From contig NZ_AP025286.1 in the NCBI RefSeq assembly GCF_036492245.1, forward strand, positions 1,736,001 through 1,800,000: a stretch of 64,000 bases of DNA. Reading direction: 5' to 3'. The stretch is from Treponema bryantii. GTDB taxonomy: Bacteria; Spirochaetota; Spirochaetia; Treponematales; Treponemataceae. The notes under the pieces were generated by a model. The model did no database searches. It saw nothing but the letters and a program-made list of their open reading frames with translations, and was not told the origin of the DNA. Shown one piece after another: positions 53,619 to 62,743 of this stretch (position 1 is its first letter; each line of letters opens with the position of its first letter). The position numbers and the translations under genes are program-made.

Positions 53619-54809
53619 GTGCTTATTAGATATGGTACCGATGGTCAAGGACGGCCAATAAAGAAAGCTGTTGTTTATACACAAACGGAACATCTGATAT
53701 CAAACAAGAACATAGATCCTGATGCACTGCAAATTATTAACAGATTGAGAGATGCAGGTTTTACAGCATACATTGTAGGCGGTGCAGTAAGAGATTTAAT
53801 AGTTGGAAATAAACCAAAAGATTTTGATATAGTAACCGATGCCACACCATCTAAGATAAAACGAATATTCAGAAATTCTCGCATAATCGGACGCCGCTTC
53901 CGTTTAGTTCATGTTGTTTTCGGAACAAAGATTTTTGAAGTAAGTACCTTCCGCTCAAATGCAGAAGGCTCTGTTGGAAATGACTTTGGAACTATTGAAG
54001 AAGATGTACAGCGCCGTGATTTTACAATGAATGCTCTTTATTATGATCCAATTCAGGAGCAGGTAATTGACTATGTCGGCGGAATGCGTGATATCAAAAA
54101 ACACATTCTTCGTCCTGTAATTTCTTTAGACCGCATTTTTGTTGAAGACCCTGTACGCATGCTTCGTGCAATTAAGTATTCAGCTACAACTCATGCAAAA
54201 ATGCCTCATTCGCTTCGTCATAAAATCAGAACTTCTGCAGGTCTTTTATCTCAGGTTTCTCCATCAAGACTTACAGAAGAGCTCTTGAAAATCATAAATA
54301 ATGTTTATGCCTATGAGATTGTTCAGGAAGCTTTAGATACAGATCTGTATATTTATCTTCAGCCTTCTGCGACAGGTCTTATTTATGAAAGACGTAATTA
54401 TGAAAATGATTATATGGAGAGTATAAAAAAGCTTGGTGAACTTAATCAGTCTGAACCTGATGCAAGACTTGGTAAAAAGCTTCTCTATCTAATCAAGGAT
54501 TTTGTTGGAACTCTCACAGACTGGCAGAAAGAAACTGCGGATAAATATTCATATACAGAGCTTTATGGAAAGACCTGGGCTGAATGCCGCAATTTTGTTC
54601 TTCCTATGAATCCTGTTCGCAAAGAACTTGAGTTCGCCGTAAAAGCAGCTCTTTCAGAATATGGAGTAAAGGCTCATCAGTCGGCTCCAAAGCAGGCAAA
54701 ACAGCCTAAACAGCAGACTCCATCACAGAGTAAAACAGCGAAATCTGGAAATAAAAAGAAGAAGTCTAAGAAAAAGGCGGCAGTTACTTCTGCAGCTATT
54801 TCTTCATAG
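53619..54809 (+). CDS. pcnB: Poly(A) polymerase / tRNA nucleotidyltransferase-type protein PcnB
   Basis: A 396-aa class II nucleotidyltransferase. GGAVRDLIVGNKPKDFDIVTDATP carries the GG..RD and DxD active-site residues, and RNSRIIGRRFRLVHVVFG matches the PcnB-specific continuation of E. coli PAP I. The C-terminal 45 residues are a Lys/Gln-rich RNA-binding tail, as in PcnB. It adds poly(A) tails that mark RNA for decay. The start is a GTG at 53619 without an SD. Its last 14 bases overlap the convergent P-loop gene. Confidence 0.88.
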   Translation: MLIRYGTDGQGRPIKKAVVYTQTEHLISNKNIDPDALQIINRLRDAGFTAYIVGGAVRDLIVGNKPKDFDIVTDATPSKIKRIFRNSRIIGRRFRLVHVVFGTKIFEVSTFRSNAEGSVGNDFGTIEEDVQRRDFTMNALYYDPIQEQVIDYVGGMRDIKKHILRPVISLDRIFVEDPVRMLRAIKYSATTHAKMPHSLRHKIRTSAGLLSQVSPSRLTEELLKIINNVYAYEIVQEALDTDLYIYLQPSATGLIYERRNYENDYMESIKKLGELNQSEPDARLGKKLLYLIKDFVGTLTDWQKETADKYSYTELYGKTWAECRNFVLPMNPVRKELEFAVKAALSEYGVKAHQSAPKQAKQPKQQTPSQSKTAKSGNKKKKSKKKAAVTSAAISS

Positions 54810-55689
54810 AAGCAGGACGCGAAATCTTATCAATCACAATACTTACTTCCTCAATCAGAATGCCTGTAAATGATTCGATTTTATCGATAATATACTGCTG
54901 CAGTTTATGTACTTTGCCAGTCAGTTGTGTACCGAAAGGAACGTCAATTGTTACTATGAGACGGTATCCGCGGTTATCGGTTTTAATTGAAATCTTTTTG
55001 ATTTTTATATCCGGATCACATTCACTTACGCAGTGCATAACCATCTGGGTGAGGGCAGCTTCGGAAATTTCTATACGGCCTTTTTTTGAGAACTCTGGCT
55101 GAACGATTGATTTTTCAATCATCTTACCAGTGAGATTTTTTCCAGCCTTAGCAAACAGTTTATTTTTGCTGAAAAAGTCATGCATAGAAGCAGAAAAAAT
55201 CTGTGAATAGTTTTTCTTTACTTCAATCGAAGGAACCGGAATTACATGTTTACCTTCAACCTGTCGGGATTTAATTGCTTTTTCAATATCTTCCTTAGAG
55301 GCTATTTCTTCAATGTGAATTATTTTCTGAGGCTGTGGCAGCTGAAGTCTCATGGCAATTTTCATTACCATTTTTTCTGAAGTACCAAGAATCAGAATCT
55401 TTTTTATATGGGTTTTACGTAAGACGCGAGCAACTGAATCTCTGTGTTCTTTATCATCAAAAAGAGCAGCTCTAACAGCGCCCATATAGGTTTTCTCACG
55501 TTTTGCAGAATGTCCGGCAACTATTTTTTCATCCTGAATTAAAAGTCCATCATCAATAATTGCATGAATACCATACTGTTCTGCAAGCAGCTTTGAACGG
55601 AAAGATTTTCCAGTTCCGCTTTCTCCAACAAGTGCATAAACCTGAACGTGCTTGAATAAATCTAAAATGTCAGAAAGCTTTTTTCCCAT
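54796..55689 (-). CDS. P-loop ATPase fused to an Asp23/Gls24-like domain
   Basis: A 297-aa protein. Walker A GESGTGKS at residues 22-29 opens a nucleotide-binding domain (about 1-175). The C-terminal 100 residues end in VTIDVPFGTQLTGKVHKLQQ and ESFTGILIEEVSIVIDKI, the pattern of Asp23/Gls24 (DUF322) alkaline-shock proteins. This combination is unusual outside spirochaetes. Role unknown; Asp23 proteins associate with the cell envelope. It follows rluC by 9 bases. It has TATAAT 8 bases before the ATG and no SD, so it may have its own leaderless message. Confidence 0.7.
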   Translation of the reverse strand: MGKKLSDILDLFKHVQVYALVGESGTGKSFRSKLLAEQYGIHAIIDDGLLIQDEKIVAGHSAKREKTYMGAVRAALFDDKEHRDSVARVLRKTHIKKILILGTSEKMVMKIAMRLQLPQPQKIIHIEEIASKEDIEKAIKSRQVEGKHVIPVPSIEVKKNYSQIFSASMHDFFSKNKLFAKAGKNLTGKMIEKSIVQPEFSKKGRIEISEAALTQMVMHCVSECDPDIKIKKISIKTDNRGYRLIVTIDVPFGTQLTGKVHKLQQYIIDKIESFTGILIEEVSIVIDKISRPASMKK

Positions 55690-55697
55690 ACAATATT

Positions 55698-55703
55698 ATT
55701 ATA
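55698..55703 (-). promoter_or_regulatory. -10 box of the P-loop/Asp23 gene
   Basis: Perfect TATAAT on the - strand, 8 bases before the ATG; it overlaps the end of rluC. No SD and no clear -35. Confidence 0.35.
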
Positions 55704-56703
55704 AACCAGGATTTCTAATTTCACAATATTCTAATAGCCTGACAAAGTCCAAAGAAAGCCCTGTTTTTATTTCTGAAGGTAAAGAAATCGGATTATCGTC
55801 TGGAATTGTTAGACTATAAGCCTGCAGGTAGTATTCATGATTCAATTCTTTATATTTTGTTTTGATTTGAGTTCCTCCATAGGCTTTGTCGCCTGCAAGA
55901 GGATGTCCGTGGATTTTACTCTGCGCACGAATCTGATGTTTCCGGCCGGTTTTAATAACATATTCAACTAAAGTTACCTGCTTATCATTGAGCATTCCAT
56001 AGGCAAGGGGAGTTGCAGTTGTCTGTGCAGGCTGGCCATCAGCACTCTGCATTACTGTATAAAATCCGTTTTCAAGTTTATCTGCAGAAGCAAGTTTATC
56101 TTCCCAAATCTCTTTATTTTCAAGTTTTCCTTCTGCAAGTCCGTAATATTTTTTTTGAATTGTATGATTTTTAATGCCTTCAGAAAACCATTTTGCTCCT
56201 TCCAGGCTCAATGAAAAGGCCAGTAAGCCGATTGTATTTCTATCCAGTCTGTGAAGCGGTCCGGGTCGAAAGGAGAGTGATGTATTTTCTGCATCTTTGT
56301 TTTTATATTTTGATTGATAATAAGCCAGTACCGCTTTATCCAGTCCATTTTCATTATTATCACTTCCATGAACTGATATTCCATAAGGCTTATTGATTAT
56401 TAAGATATGCTGATTTTCAAAGACTATATCGAGATTGCAGATAGTTTCTGTGGAATTTTCAAACTTTGGCTCGTAATTATTATTATCAGGATTGCTGTTT
56501 ATAAGAAACGCAGCGATTGAAATAACATCACCTTCATTTATATGAGAATCTGGCTTGGCTTTCTGCTGATTTACCTTTATAAGACCTTTTCTGAGCAGTT
56601 TGTAGATTTCTCCAAGACTTTTATCTTTCAAAAAGATTCTCAGAACCCGGTCAAGTCGTCTGCCGTCGTCATTTTTACCGGTTGTAAAATCCTTAAATTC
56701 CAT
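55699..56703 (-). CDS. RluC/RluD-family pseudouridine synthase
   Basis: A 334-aa enzyme. An S4 RNA-binding domain (residues about 15-80, RRLDRVLRIFLKD and LLRKGLIKVN) precedes the catalytic domain. The catalytic Asp is in HRLDRNTIG (usually HRLD..TSG), and KTGRKHQIRAQSKIHGHPLAGDKAYGG is the RluA-family motif III. RluC-type enzymes modify 23S rRNA uridines 955, 2504 and 2580; the specificity here is inferred. TATAAT (56712-56717, - strand) is 8 bases before the ATG and no SD is present. Confidence 0.9.
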   Translation of the reverse strand: MEFKDFTTGKNDDGRRLDRVLRIFLKDKSLGEIYKLLRKGLIKVNQQKAKPDSHINEGDVISIAAFLINSNPDNNNYEPKFENSTETICNLDIVFENQHILIINKPYGISVHGSDNNENGLDKAVLAYYQSKYKNKDAENTSLSFRPGPLHRLDRNTIGLLAFSLSLEGAKWFSEGIKNHTIQKKYYGLAEGKLENKEIWEDKLASADKLENGFYTVMQSADGQPAQTTATPLAYGMLNDKQVTLVEYVIKTGRKHQIRAQSKIHGHPLAGDKAYGGTQIKTKYKELNHEYYLQAYSLTIPDDNPISLPSEIKTGLSLDFVRLLEYCEIRNPGL

Positions 56704-56711
56704 AATTTCTA

Positions 56712-56717
56712 ATTATA
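56712..56717 (-). promoter_or_regulatory. -10 box of rluC
   Basis: Perfect TATAAT on the - strand, 8 bases before the rluC ATG. The -35 is weak (CTAGTA region). Confidence 0.4.
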
Positions 56718-56794
56718 TGTATTTTAACAAAATCTACTAGTAAATTTACCTTTTCAATGGTAAAATATTATATATTTTTTTAATTTGGTTTATT

Positions 56795-57286
56795 ATGACA
56801 GAAGATATTTCTTTTACTCAGCAATTCATACTTTTTTTTCATAATCCTATTTTTCTATCATGTATATTCAGCTGGCTTGGAGCACAATTTTTAAAAACAG
56901 CAATAAATCTTATTTATGGACGTATTCATTCATTTTCAGAATTACTTGAAGTTATGATCTGGCGTACTGGAAGTATGCCGTCCAGTCATTCAGCTCTTGT
57001 TACAGCACTCTGTGTAACAATAGGTTTCCGTCATGGATTTCATTCTGATTTGTTTGTTTTTTCTCTATGTTTTTTCCTTGTAGTAATTAGAGATGCATTT
57101 GGAGTACGCCGTTCCAGTGGTATTCAGGCTAAAAAACTCAATGAAATTGGAAATGAATTAAAAGATAAAGATATCTTAAACAACTATAAAACCTTAAAAG
57201 AGGTAGATGGACATACTCCAATGGAAGTTCTTTGCGGTTGTCTTGTAGGATTCTTTATTGCACTTTCATTTTCATTATTAAAGTAG
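56795..57286 (+). CDS. Divergent PAP2-family membrane protein (DUF212)
   Basis: A 163-aa membrane protein. GSMPSSHSALVTAL, DAFGVRR..G.QA..LNE and EVDGHTPMEVLCG are the DUF212/YuiD signatures, related to acid phosphatase-type PAP2 phosphatases. It may dephosphorylate a lipid phosphate such as undecaprenyl diphosphate. Four or so membrane spans. It lies 6 bases before the Rnf-like operon and may be its first gene. Confidence 0.85.
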   Translation: MTEDISFTQQFILFFHNPIFLSCIFSWLGAQFLKTAINLIYGRIHSFSELLEVMIWRTGSMPSSHSALVTALCVTIGFRHGFHSDLFVFSLCFFLVVIRDAFGVRRSSGIQAKKLNEIGNELKDKDILNNYKTLKEVDGHTPMEVLCGCLVGFFIALSFSLLK

Positions 57287-57292
57287 TTTGCC

Positions 57293-58681
57293 ATGAATAA
57301 ATATATAAAGTTCAGCTCACCGTTAGTTTTTCTTATATCACTTATTCTTATACTTGCATTTAAAACAGTCCCATCTGGAAAACTCTGGAAAAATTATTCT
57401 GTAATCTGTGTTCCGGTTAATACTCCTGATTCTCTTGTAATTTCTGCAATCGAAAAGGCAGGAATCAAAAATCAGATTTCACTTTCCGGTCAGTATCTTC
57501 CAATTTTACTTTCTGAAAATTCAATTGAAGTTTCAATTCTCAGACTGAATTATATGAGTTCACAATATGCATATCTTAATAAAAGAAATGCAATGTTTTT
57601 TGATAAATCTCAGTCTTACAGATTGTATTATATTCCAGGCATTTATAATTCAGAAACTACAACTCTTATAAAACTTCTGGAAAATGAAGGAATCGAATGC
57701 ATTAAAGACAGCTCGGCAGATTATCCGTGGCTTTTACCTTTTATTGGTTTACTGTTGGCTTTAATGCTATTTCTTTTTGTTAGAAATAAACTTCCTTTTT
57801 TGTGCAGTATCATTATTCCTTTGATTTTCCTTTACTGTAATCCATTTTATCCTGTAGCGACAGCAACCTGTCTTATGCTTCTTTGTCTGTTCTTTACAGC
57901 GAATGTGTGGAGAAGAAGAGGGGCAGTTTCTATTCTTTTAAGCAGACATTCAGCACCAGCTATGCTTGCAATAGCTTTTATCTGTGCTTTCTCAAGTTCA
58001 ATAGCATCAGGATTTTTGTTTATACTTGCTGTTATCGGAACTATTTCATCGTTAATTCTTTGTCATTTAGTTGTGGATTTCTTCAGAAACAAAAAGCCAT
58101 TTGTTCCAGTTTATATTCGTTCTGCAAAACGTGTATCTTTATTTGCAGGTAAGTCGTTTATATCTATGAGTATTGTAACTGGAGCAGTTGTGCTTTTTAT
58201 TATCATGATATTTATTACCTCGTCAGGTTCAATTCATACAAGTTCCTCTAAGCTCTTATTTCCGGGAAAAGCTTATATTGCAGAAGATTCGCTTCCTCAG
58301 TTTGAAGATTATTATCAATGGAACTGGAATGTTATGACTGCACCTTATAAATCTTTAAACGGTGATATTTCTAAGGCTGAAGATACAGTTGCTTTTTCTT
58401 CTTTTGTAGAAAATGAACAGACTGGAATTATAAGTGAACAGACAAATATAATGAAATATGATAATGACTTCCGCCAGGATGTCTATGACAGCATTGATAA
58501 ACTTCAGTTTGACTCAGTTGAAAAGCTGATGAAATCTGAAGGTGAAGATTTTTGCGGAGGATATACAGCAACATCTTCTTACCAGATAAATTTATTTGGT
58601 ATAATTATGTGCTTTCTTTGTCTTTTTATATTACTTTTTATCTATTTTTCCATTATTATAAGAAAAGGTATAAATAAATGA
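57293..58681 (+). CDS. Unknown polytopic membrane protein heading the Rnf-like genes
   Basis: A 462-aa protein I do not recognise. One N-terminal span (about 8-24), an extracytoplasmic domain (about 30-145), at least six clustered spans (about 148-315), a second soluble loop (about 318-430) and a final span (about 433-455). No cysteine cluster, Walker motif or flavin motif is visible. Its stop overlaps the rnfC start (ATGA), so it is translationally coupled to the Rnf genes and may be an accessory subunit. Soluble loops on one face could hold a partner protein. Confidence 0.7.
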   Translation: MNKYIKFSSPLVFLISLILILAFKTVPSGKLWKNYSVICVPVNTPDSLVISAIEKAGIKNQISLSGQYLPILLSENSIEVSILRLNYMSSQYAYLNKRNAMFFDKSQSYRLYYIPGIYNSETTTLIKLLENEGIECIKDSSADYPWLLPFIGLLLALMLFLFVRNKLPFLCSIIIPLIFLYCNPFYPVATATCLMLLCLFFTANVWRRRGAVSILLSRHSAPAMLAIAFICAFSSSIASGFLFILAVIGTISSLILCHLVVDFFRNKKPFVPVYIRSAKRVSLFAGKSFISMSIVTGAVVLFIIMIFITSSGSIHTSSSKLLFPGKAYIAEDSLPQFEDYYQWNWNVMTAPYKSLNGDISKAEDTVAFSSFVENEQTGIISEQTNIMKYDNDFRQDVYDSIDKLQFDSVEKLMKSEGEDFCGGYTATSSYQINLFGIIMCFLCLFILLFIYFSIIIRKGINK

Positions 58682-59982
58682 AATCAAATAATCCTGTTGT
58701 TTCATCAATTATAAAAAACTATAACACTTCTCAAAAAGCATTTTTACCTAAAGTCGTAACAATTCCATTATCACAGGAAAGTGAATCCTGCTATACCTCT
58801 ATTGTAAAGCCAGGCGATACTGTAAAAGAGGGTGATGTTATTGCACAGACAGAGATTTCCAAGGGCTGGACAAGTTCACTTCATTCATCAGTTCCAGGAA
58901 AAGTTTTATCTACACAGGCTTGTTTTTCTCCAAATGGCCGGCAGGAATTTGCAATCAACATTAAATTTGGAGGAGCGTTCTCTTATTTAGGAAAAACACA
59001 TCAGGAAATGAAACCTGAAGATTATTCTCAATCTGATATTTCAAAAAAACTTATAAAGAACGGTGTAGTTAATACATTTAAAACAGAGGTTCCTGAGAAT
59101 CTCGGTGTTCAGATAGAAAAAATCAATGAAAAAAAAGAACAGCATAATCTTGTTGTTCGTCTTTTTGATGAAGATCCTTACAGAATAACAGATTCTCTGA
59201 TTTCTAAATTTTACTTTGATGAAATAGTAAAGGGTGCACGAATTGTTGCAAAGGCTATCAATGCTAAAGGAATTGTTTTTGCAATAGATCATAAATCAGA
59301 TTCAAAGGATTGGGCAAAGAATCCTGATTATAAAGATATCTATCAGCTTGAAATGAAGATTCAGCGCTATCCATGTGGAACTCCACGCGAAATTGTTTCT
59401 GCTTTTGTTCGAGGTCCGTTAAACAGATTGTGTAATTTTACTCTTACTAAGGCTGATCTTTTTACAGATTCTTCTACAATGTATGAAGTTTATAAAGCAG
59501 CGGCCCTTTCTATTCCTTGTGTAGACCGTCTCGTCCATTTTTCCGGTAACTGTCTCAATGCATCATGTATGCTCGACGTAAAACTCGGTACAAAATTACG
59601 GGATCTTATTCCGCAGATTGGCGGTTTTATAAAAGAACCGGCTCACATAATAATCAACGGCATGTTATGCGGAACTTCAGTTAAGAGTCTTGATATTCCG
59701 ATTACGAAATATGTTAAGTCCGTTGAATTCTTATCAAAAAAGAAAAACTCAGATGAGCAGATATATTCCTGCATCAATTGTGGAAACTGCCGTTTTGCAT
59801 GTCCTGTAAAACTTTCACCGGATATCCTTTATAATCACACAATAAATTTCAAACTTCTTAAAGAGACCTATGCAGCATCCTCTTTAGCCTGTATAGAATG
59901 TGGACTTTGTAATACAGTTTGTCCGGCTCGTTTACCGCTTTGCCAGACAATAAAAGTTCTTAAGAATAAGATAAAAGAATAG
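58678..59982 (+). CDS. rnfC: RnfC-like iron-sulfur subunit lacking the flavin/NADH loop
   Basis: A 434-aa protein. The N-terminal barrel-sandwich hybrid region (VKPGDTVKEGDVIAQTE, SSVPGKVLS) and both C-terminal 4Fe-4S sets are intact: Cys365, 368, 371, 375 and Cys405, 408, 411, 415. Normal RnfC has G-LGGAGFPT for FMN and NGAECEPYLT after it; here those places read KNGVVNTFKTEVPENLG and RLFDEDPYRITDS. So the NADH-oxidising site may be lost while electron relay remains. First conventional gene of an rnfCDGEAB order. Confidence 0.85.
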   Translation: MKSNNPVVSSIIKNYNTSQKAFLPKVVTIPLSQESESCYTSIVKPGDTVKEGDVIAQTEISKGWTSSLHSSVPGKVLSTQACFSPNGRQEFAINIKFGGAFSYLGKTHQEMKPEDYSQSDISKKLIKNGVVNTFKTEVPENLGVQIEKINEKKEQHNLVVRLFDEDPYRITDSLISKFYFDEIVKGARIVAKAINAKGIVFAIDHKSDSKDWAKNPDYKDIYQLEMKIQRYPCGTPREIVSAFVRGPLNRLCNFTLTKADLFTDSSTMYEVYKAAALSIPCVDRLVHFSGNCLNASCMLDVKLGTKLRDLIPQIGGFIKEPAHIIINGMLCGTSVKSLDIPITKYVKSVEFLSKKKNSDEQIYSCINCGNCRFACPVKLSPDILYNHTINFKLLKETYAASSLACIECGLCNTVCPARLPLCQTIKVLKNKIKE

Positions 59983-59993
59983 ATGAGGATTGT

Positions 59994-61091
59994 ATGAAAA
60001 ATAAACTAAATGAAAAAAAGCTTAAAAACACACGTATCTCAGTAAAGCCTTTTGTTTATACAATTCCATCAATTTCCTCAGTTTCTATAAAGTTTCTGAT
60101 TCTTTTAGCTTTACAGGTAATCATGCTTCTTATAACAGGAAGCTTTAGGGCAGTATTTGTAGTAACAGTTTCTTTAACAGGTTCAATTGTTGCTGCAATT
60201 TTGAATTACTATATTAAGAAAGAAGCCCTGTACAATATTATGAATATTGCTATTCAGGGAATGCTTATTGGTCTGCTTTTACCTGAATCATATCCACTGC
60301 CAATGGTATTTGTAATTTCTTTTGTAACAATTATTATTTCACGCAGTGTTGTTTTCAAGGGAATCAATAACTGGATAAATGTTCCTGCCATTGCTGTAAT
60401 TATTGCGTGGTATATCGGAAATGCATACTTCCCGCAGTTTGCAGTTTCATCAGAGCTTTTGCCATTAAAAAATTCTTCTGTTTATCTTATTCAGAACGGA
60501 TATTTTCCGACATACAGCTTTGACAGTCCTGTAACAGCATTCCTGAACAAATACATTTTCAGTATTGCTAATGTAACAATTCCTGAAGGCTTTATCTCCG
60601 CAATGTGGGATACAAATTCTATTATCCCTGCATTCAGATTTAATCTTCTTACAATTGTTTCATCAATTATTGTTTTCTCTGATAATTCTTTCTCAGTTAT
60701 TATTCCGGCAAGTTTCCTTGCAATTTATACACTTCTTGTAAGACTCTTTGCTTCATATTTCTTTGGAGGAACTATCAATCAGGGAGATATGATTCTTGCT
60801 CTTCTTACAAGCGGAATCCTTTTCAGTACTGTATTTTTAATTCAATGGTATGGAACTATACCGGTAACTGTAATTGGAAAACTAGTTCTCGGTATATTAT
60901 CAGGTATTATTGCATTTGCAATTATCGGTTGTGGAACTTCTCCAGTTGGAATTGCTTATACAATTATCTGTTCAAATATCATCTGTATGTTTATCAGAAT
61001 ATTCGAAGAAAAGAAAAATGAACTTACAGCCGGAAAAGTTATTGCAAAATATTCAGCTAAAATCGCTGCAGAAACAGGAGCTCAACAATGA
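59994..61091 (+). CDS. rnfD: RnfD-like membrane subunit
   Basis: A 365-aa polytopic protein. NNWINVPAIAVI corresponds to the N-x-FNPAA motif of RnfD/NqrB, and GTSPVGIAYTIICSNIICMFI near the C-terminus to the final family block. RnfD normally carries covalent FMN on the Thr of S-G-A-T; here the matching place appears to be FDSPVTAFL, with only the Thr kept. About nine spans. 11 bases after rnfC, and overlapping rnfG by 4 bases. Confidence 0.8.
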   Translation: MKNKLNEKKLKNTRISVKPFVYTIPSISSVSIKFLILLALQVIMLLITGSFRAVFVVTVSLTGSIVAAILNYYIKKEALYNIMNIAIQGMLIGLLLPESYPLPMVFVISFVTIIISRSVVFKGINNWINVPAIAVIIAWYIGNAYFPQFAVSSELLPLKNSSVYLIQNGYFPTYSFDSPVTAFLNKYIFSIANVTIPEGFISAMWDTNSIIPAFRFNLLTIVSSIIVFSDNSFSVIIPASFLAIYTLLVRLFASYFFGGTINQGDMILALLTSGILFSTVFLIQWYGTIPVTVIGKLVLGILSGIIAFAIIGCGTSPVGIAYTIICSNIICMFIRIFEEKKNELTAGKVIAKYSAKIAAETGAQQ

Positions 61092-61546
61092 AACAGCAGA
61101 TTTCATATAAAAACTTTTTCATTAACTATGCTATTGTTGTACTGATTGCTGCAACGGTTATTGGTATTCTTATTTATTTTATTAAGGTTTCAAAAAAATC
61201 CTGGGATAATAATCTGAAGGCTTCAATAGAATATAGTCTTGCAGAAAACGAACCAGACACCTGGGATATCGGAAAACCTTACAGATTAAATAATCCACTT
61301 AGTGCGAGTGCTGCTTGTTTTGAAGCACGCAATAAAAAAAGTGGTGAAAACTGTAAAGCTGTAATTATTCGAATTCAGACATTCTATGGACCACATTCCG
61401 GAATTTATATTGTTGAAAATAATGGAAATGTAATCTTTAAAGGCTATTCTTCACTCCATGGTAGATGTGCCACACAGCTTTCAAATTCATATACCGGAAG
61501 ACGAGTAGAGTACTGGAATAAACGCATAGCTGAGCTTTTTAAATAG
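61088..61546 (+). CDS. rnfG: Short RnfG-like subunit with a degenerate FMN attachment motif
   Basis: A 152-aa protein (RnfG is usually 180-210) with one N-terminal span and an extracytoplasmic domain. By position and the GIYIVENNGNV..KGY layout it is RnfG. The flavinylation motif should read S-G-A-T; here it is G125-R-C-A-T129, so the Thr survives but the Ser-Gly does not. Whether FMN can be attached is open. Ends AELFK and is 19 bases before rnfE. Confidence 0.65.
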   Translation: MKQQISYKNFFINYAIVVLIAATVIGILIYFIKVSKKSWDNNLKASIEYSLAENEPDTWDIGKPYRLNNPLSASAACFEARNKKSGENCKAVIIRIQTFYGPHSGIYIVENNGNVIFKGYSSLHGRCATQLSNSYTGRRVEYWNKRIAELFK

Positions 61547-61565
61547 GGTAAGGGAGAAGAACATT

Positions 61566-62183
61566 ATGAAGCAGAAAAAATCATTTATGTACATTGCATC
61601 TTTCCTCACACTTACAATTCCTACAACAGGACGTTTTGTTTACGGATTTACCTTAATTCTTGAATTATTGCTTCTTGAAGTATTAGGAATTTTATTAAAC
61701 TCATTAGTTTCAAAACTTAAGTTAAATGAAATAAGAACATTTTTTGTTATGTTCTTTATGATTTCCATAACAATTTTATTCCGTCAGATTCTTGTTTTGA
61801 CATATACAGAAGTAGCTCTAACTCTCGGATTCCTTTTGTATTTCCCAACGGTTTCTGTATTCCTTACTCATACAATTTTTACTGACTTTGAAGAGCCGCT
61901 TCCTGTCAGATTGAAAAAGAATCTTTTGAGTACTTTGTTTTTTTCTGTTTTGATTTTTGTATTCTTCCTTTTCAGAGATATTGCAGGCTATGGCACAATA
62001 ACTTTCTTTGGTAAGAATCATCAGATTTATGAAAAGATTTTACTGAATCCAGATAAGGTTGGAATCTTTACATTCTTTGCTTCAATTCCGGGTGCACTTG
62101 TACTTACAGGAATTTTAATTTATTTCTTCCTTTTCATTCATAATAAAATGAGAATCATTTCAAGCAGAGGAGAAAAAAGATGA
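61566..62183 (+). CDS. rnfE: RnfE-like membrane subunit without cysteines
   Basis: A 205-aa, six-span protein in the RnfE position. RnfA and RnfE normally share a [2Fe-2S] cluster held by Cys in L-G-x-C-P and V-N-C motifs. This protein contains no cysteine at all, and the first span reads TIPTTGRFVYG. It therefore cannot provide the cluster ligands. Identity rests on size, topology and operon position. Its stop overlaps rnfA by 4 bases. Confidence 0.6.
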   Translation: MKQKKSFMYIASFLTLTIPTTGRFVYGFTLILELLLLEVLGILLNSLVSKLKLNEIRTFFVMFFMISITILFRQILVLTYTEVALTLGFLLYFPTVSVFLTHTIFTDFEEPLPVRLKKNLLSTLFFSVLIFVFFLFRDIAGYGTITFFGKNHQIYEKILLNPDKVGIFTFFASIPGALVLTGILIYFFLFIHNKMRIISSRGEKR

Positions 62184-62743
62184 TTTACTTTTATACTTTT
62201 CTTTACTATTCATTATTTTCTTCTGTAGTTTTGATTTATGGAATTGGACTTAATAAGATTGCAGAAATTGGAATTGTAAAATTCAAAGAACCTATATTCT
62301 ATGTAAAATGTTCTGTTTCAATAATTTCCTCAAGTGTGATTTCCTGGCTTCTGACTTATTATCTGTTAGTGCCACTTCAGATTACAGAATTGTATCCGCT
62401 TATCTGCTTTATTGTATATGCAAGTATAAGTACTTTCCTTGGAGGAATTGTCAGACTTACAACAGGTAGACTAACCTCAGAATTTGCAGTTTCATATCTT
62501 GTAATTCTTCTTTCAATTACAGAAAGTTCATCATTGCTTTTTACACTTTTTATAAGTGTATGCTGTCTGTTATCTATGCTTATCATCATACCATTCAGCC
62601 TTACATTTAGAAGAAGGGTATGCAGTAACGGCCGTTTTCTGGATGAAAAATATTATAGTCTTTATTTCCTTTTCCTTGCAATTTTAATACTTCTGCTTTC
62701 TGTATGGGATATCGTATGGCTTAATCCGGAGGTTATAAAGTGA
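62180..62743 (+). CDS. rnfA: RnfA-like membrane subunit with displaced cysteines
   Basis: A 187-aa, six-span protein in the RnfA position. Where RnfA has N-x-x-L-x-x-F-L-G-I-C-P-F it has SVVLIYGIGLNKIAEIG, so the first cluster Cys is gone. The region corresponding to the second Cys (P-L-I-T-V-N-C) reads YPLICFIVY, with a Cys three residues earlier. Other cysteines are in CSVSI, VCCLL and RVCSN. Overlaps rnfB by 4 bases (GTGA). Confidence 0.6.
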   Translation: MIYFYTFLYYSLFSSVVLIYGIGLNKIAEIGIVKFKEPIFYVKCSVSIISSSVISWLLTYYLLVPLQITELYPLICFIVYASISTFLGGIVRLTTGRLTSEFAVSYLVILLSITESSSLLFTLFISVCCLLSMLIIIPFSLTFRRRVCSNGRFLDEKYYSLYFLFLAILILLLSVWDIVWLNPEVIK

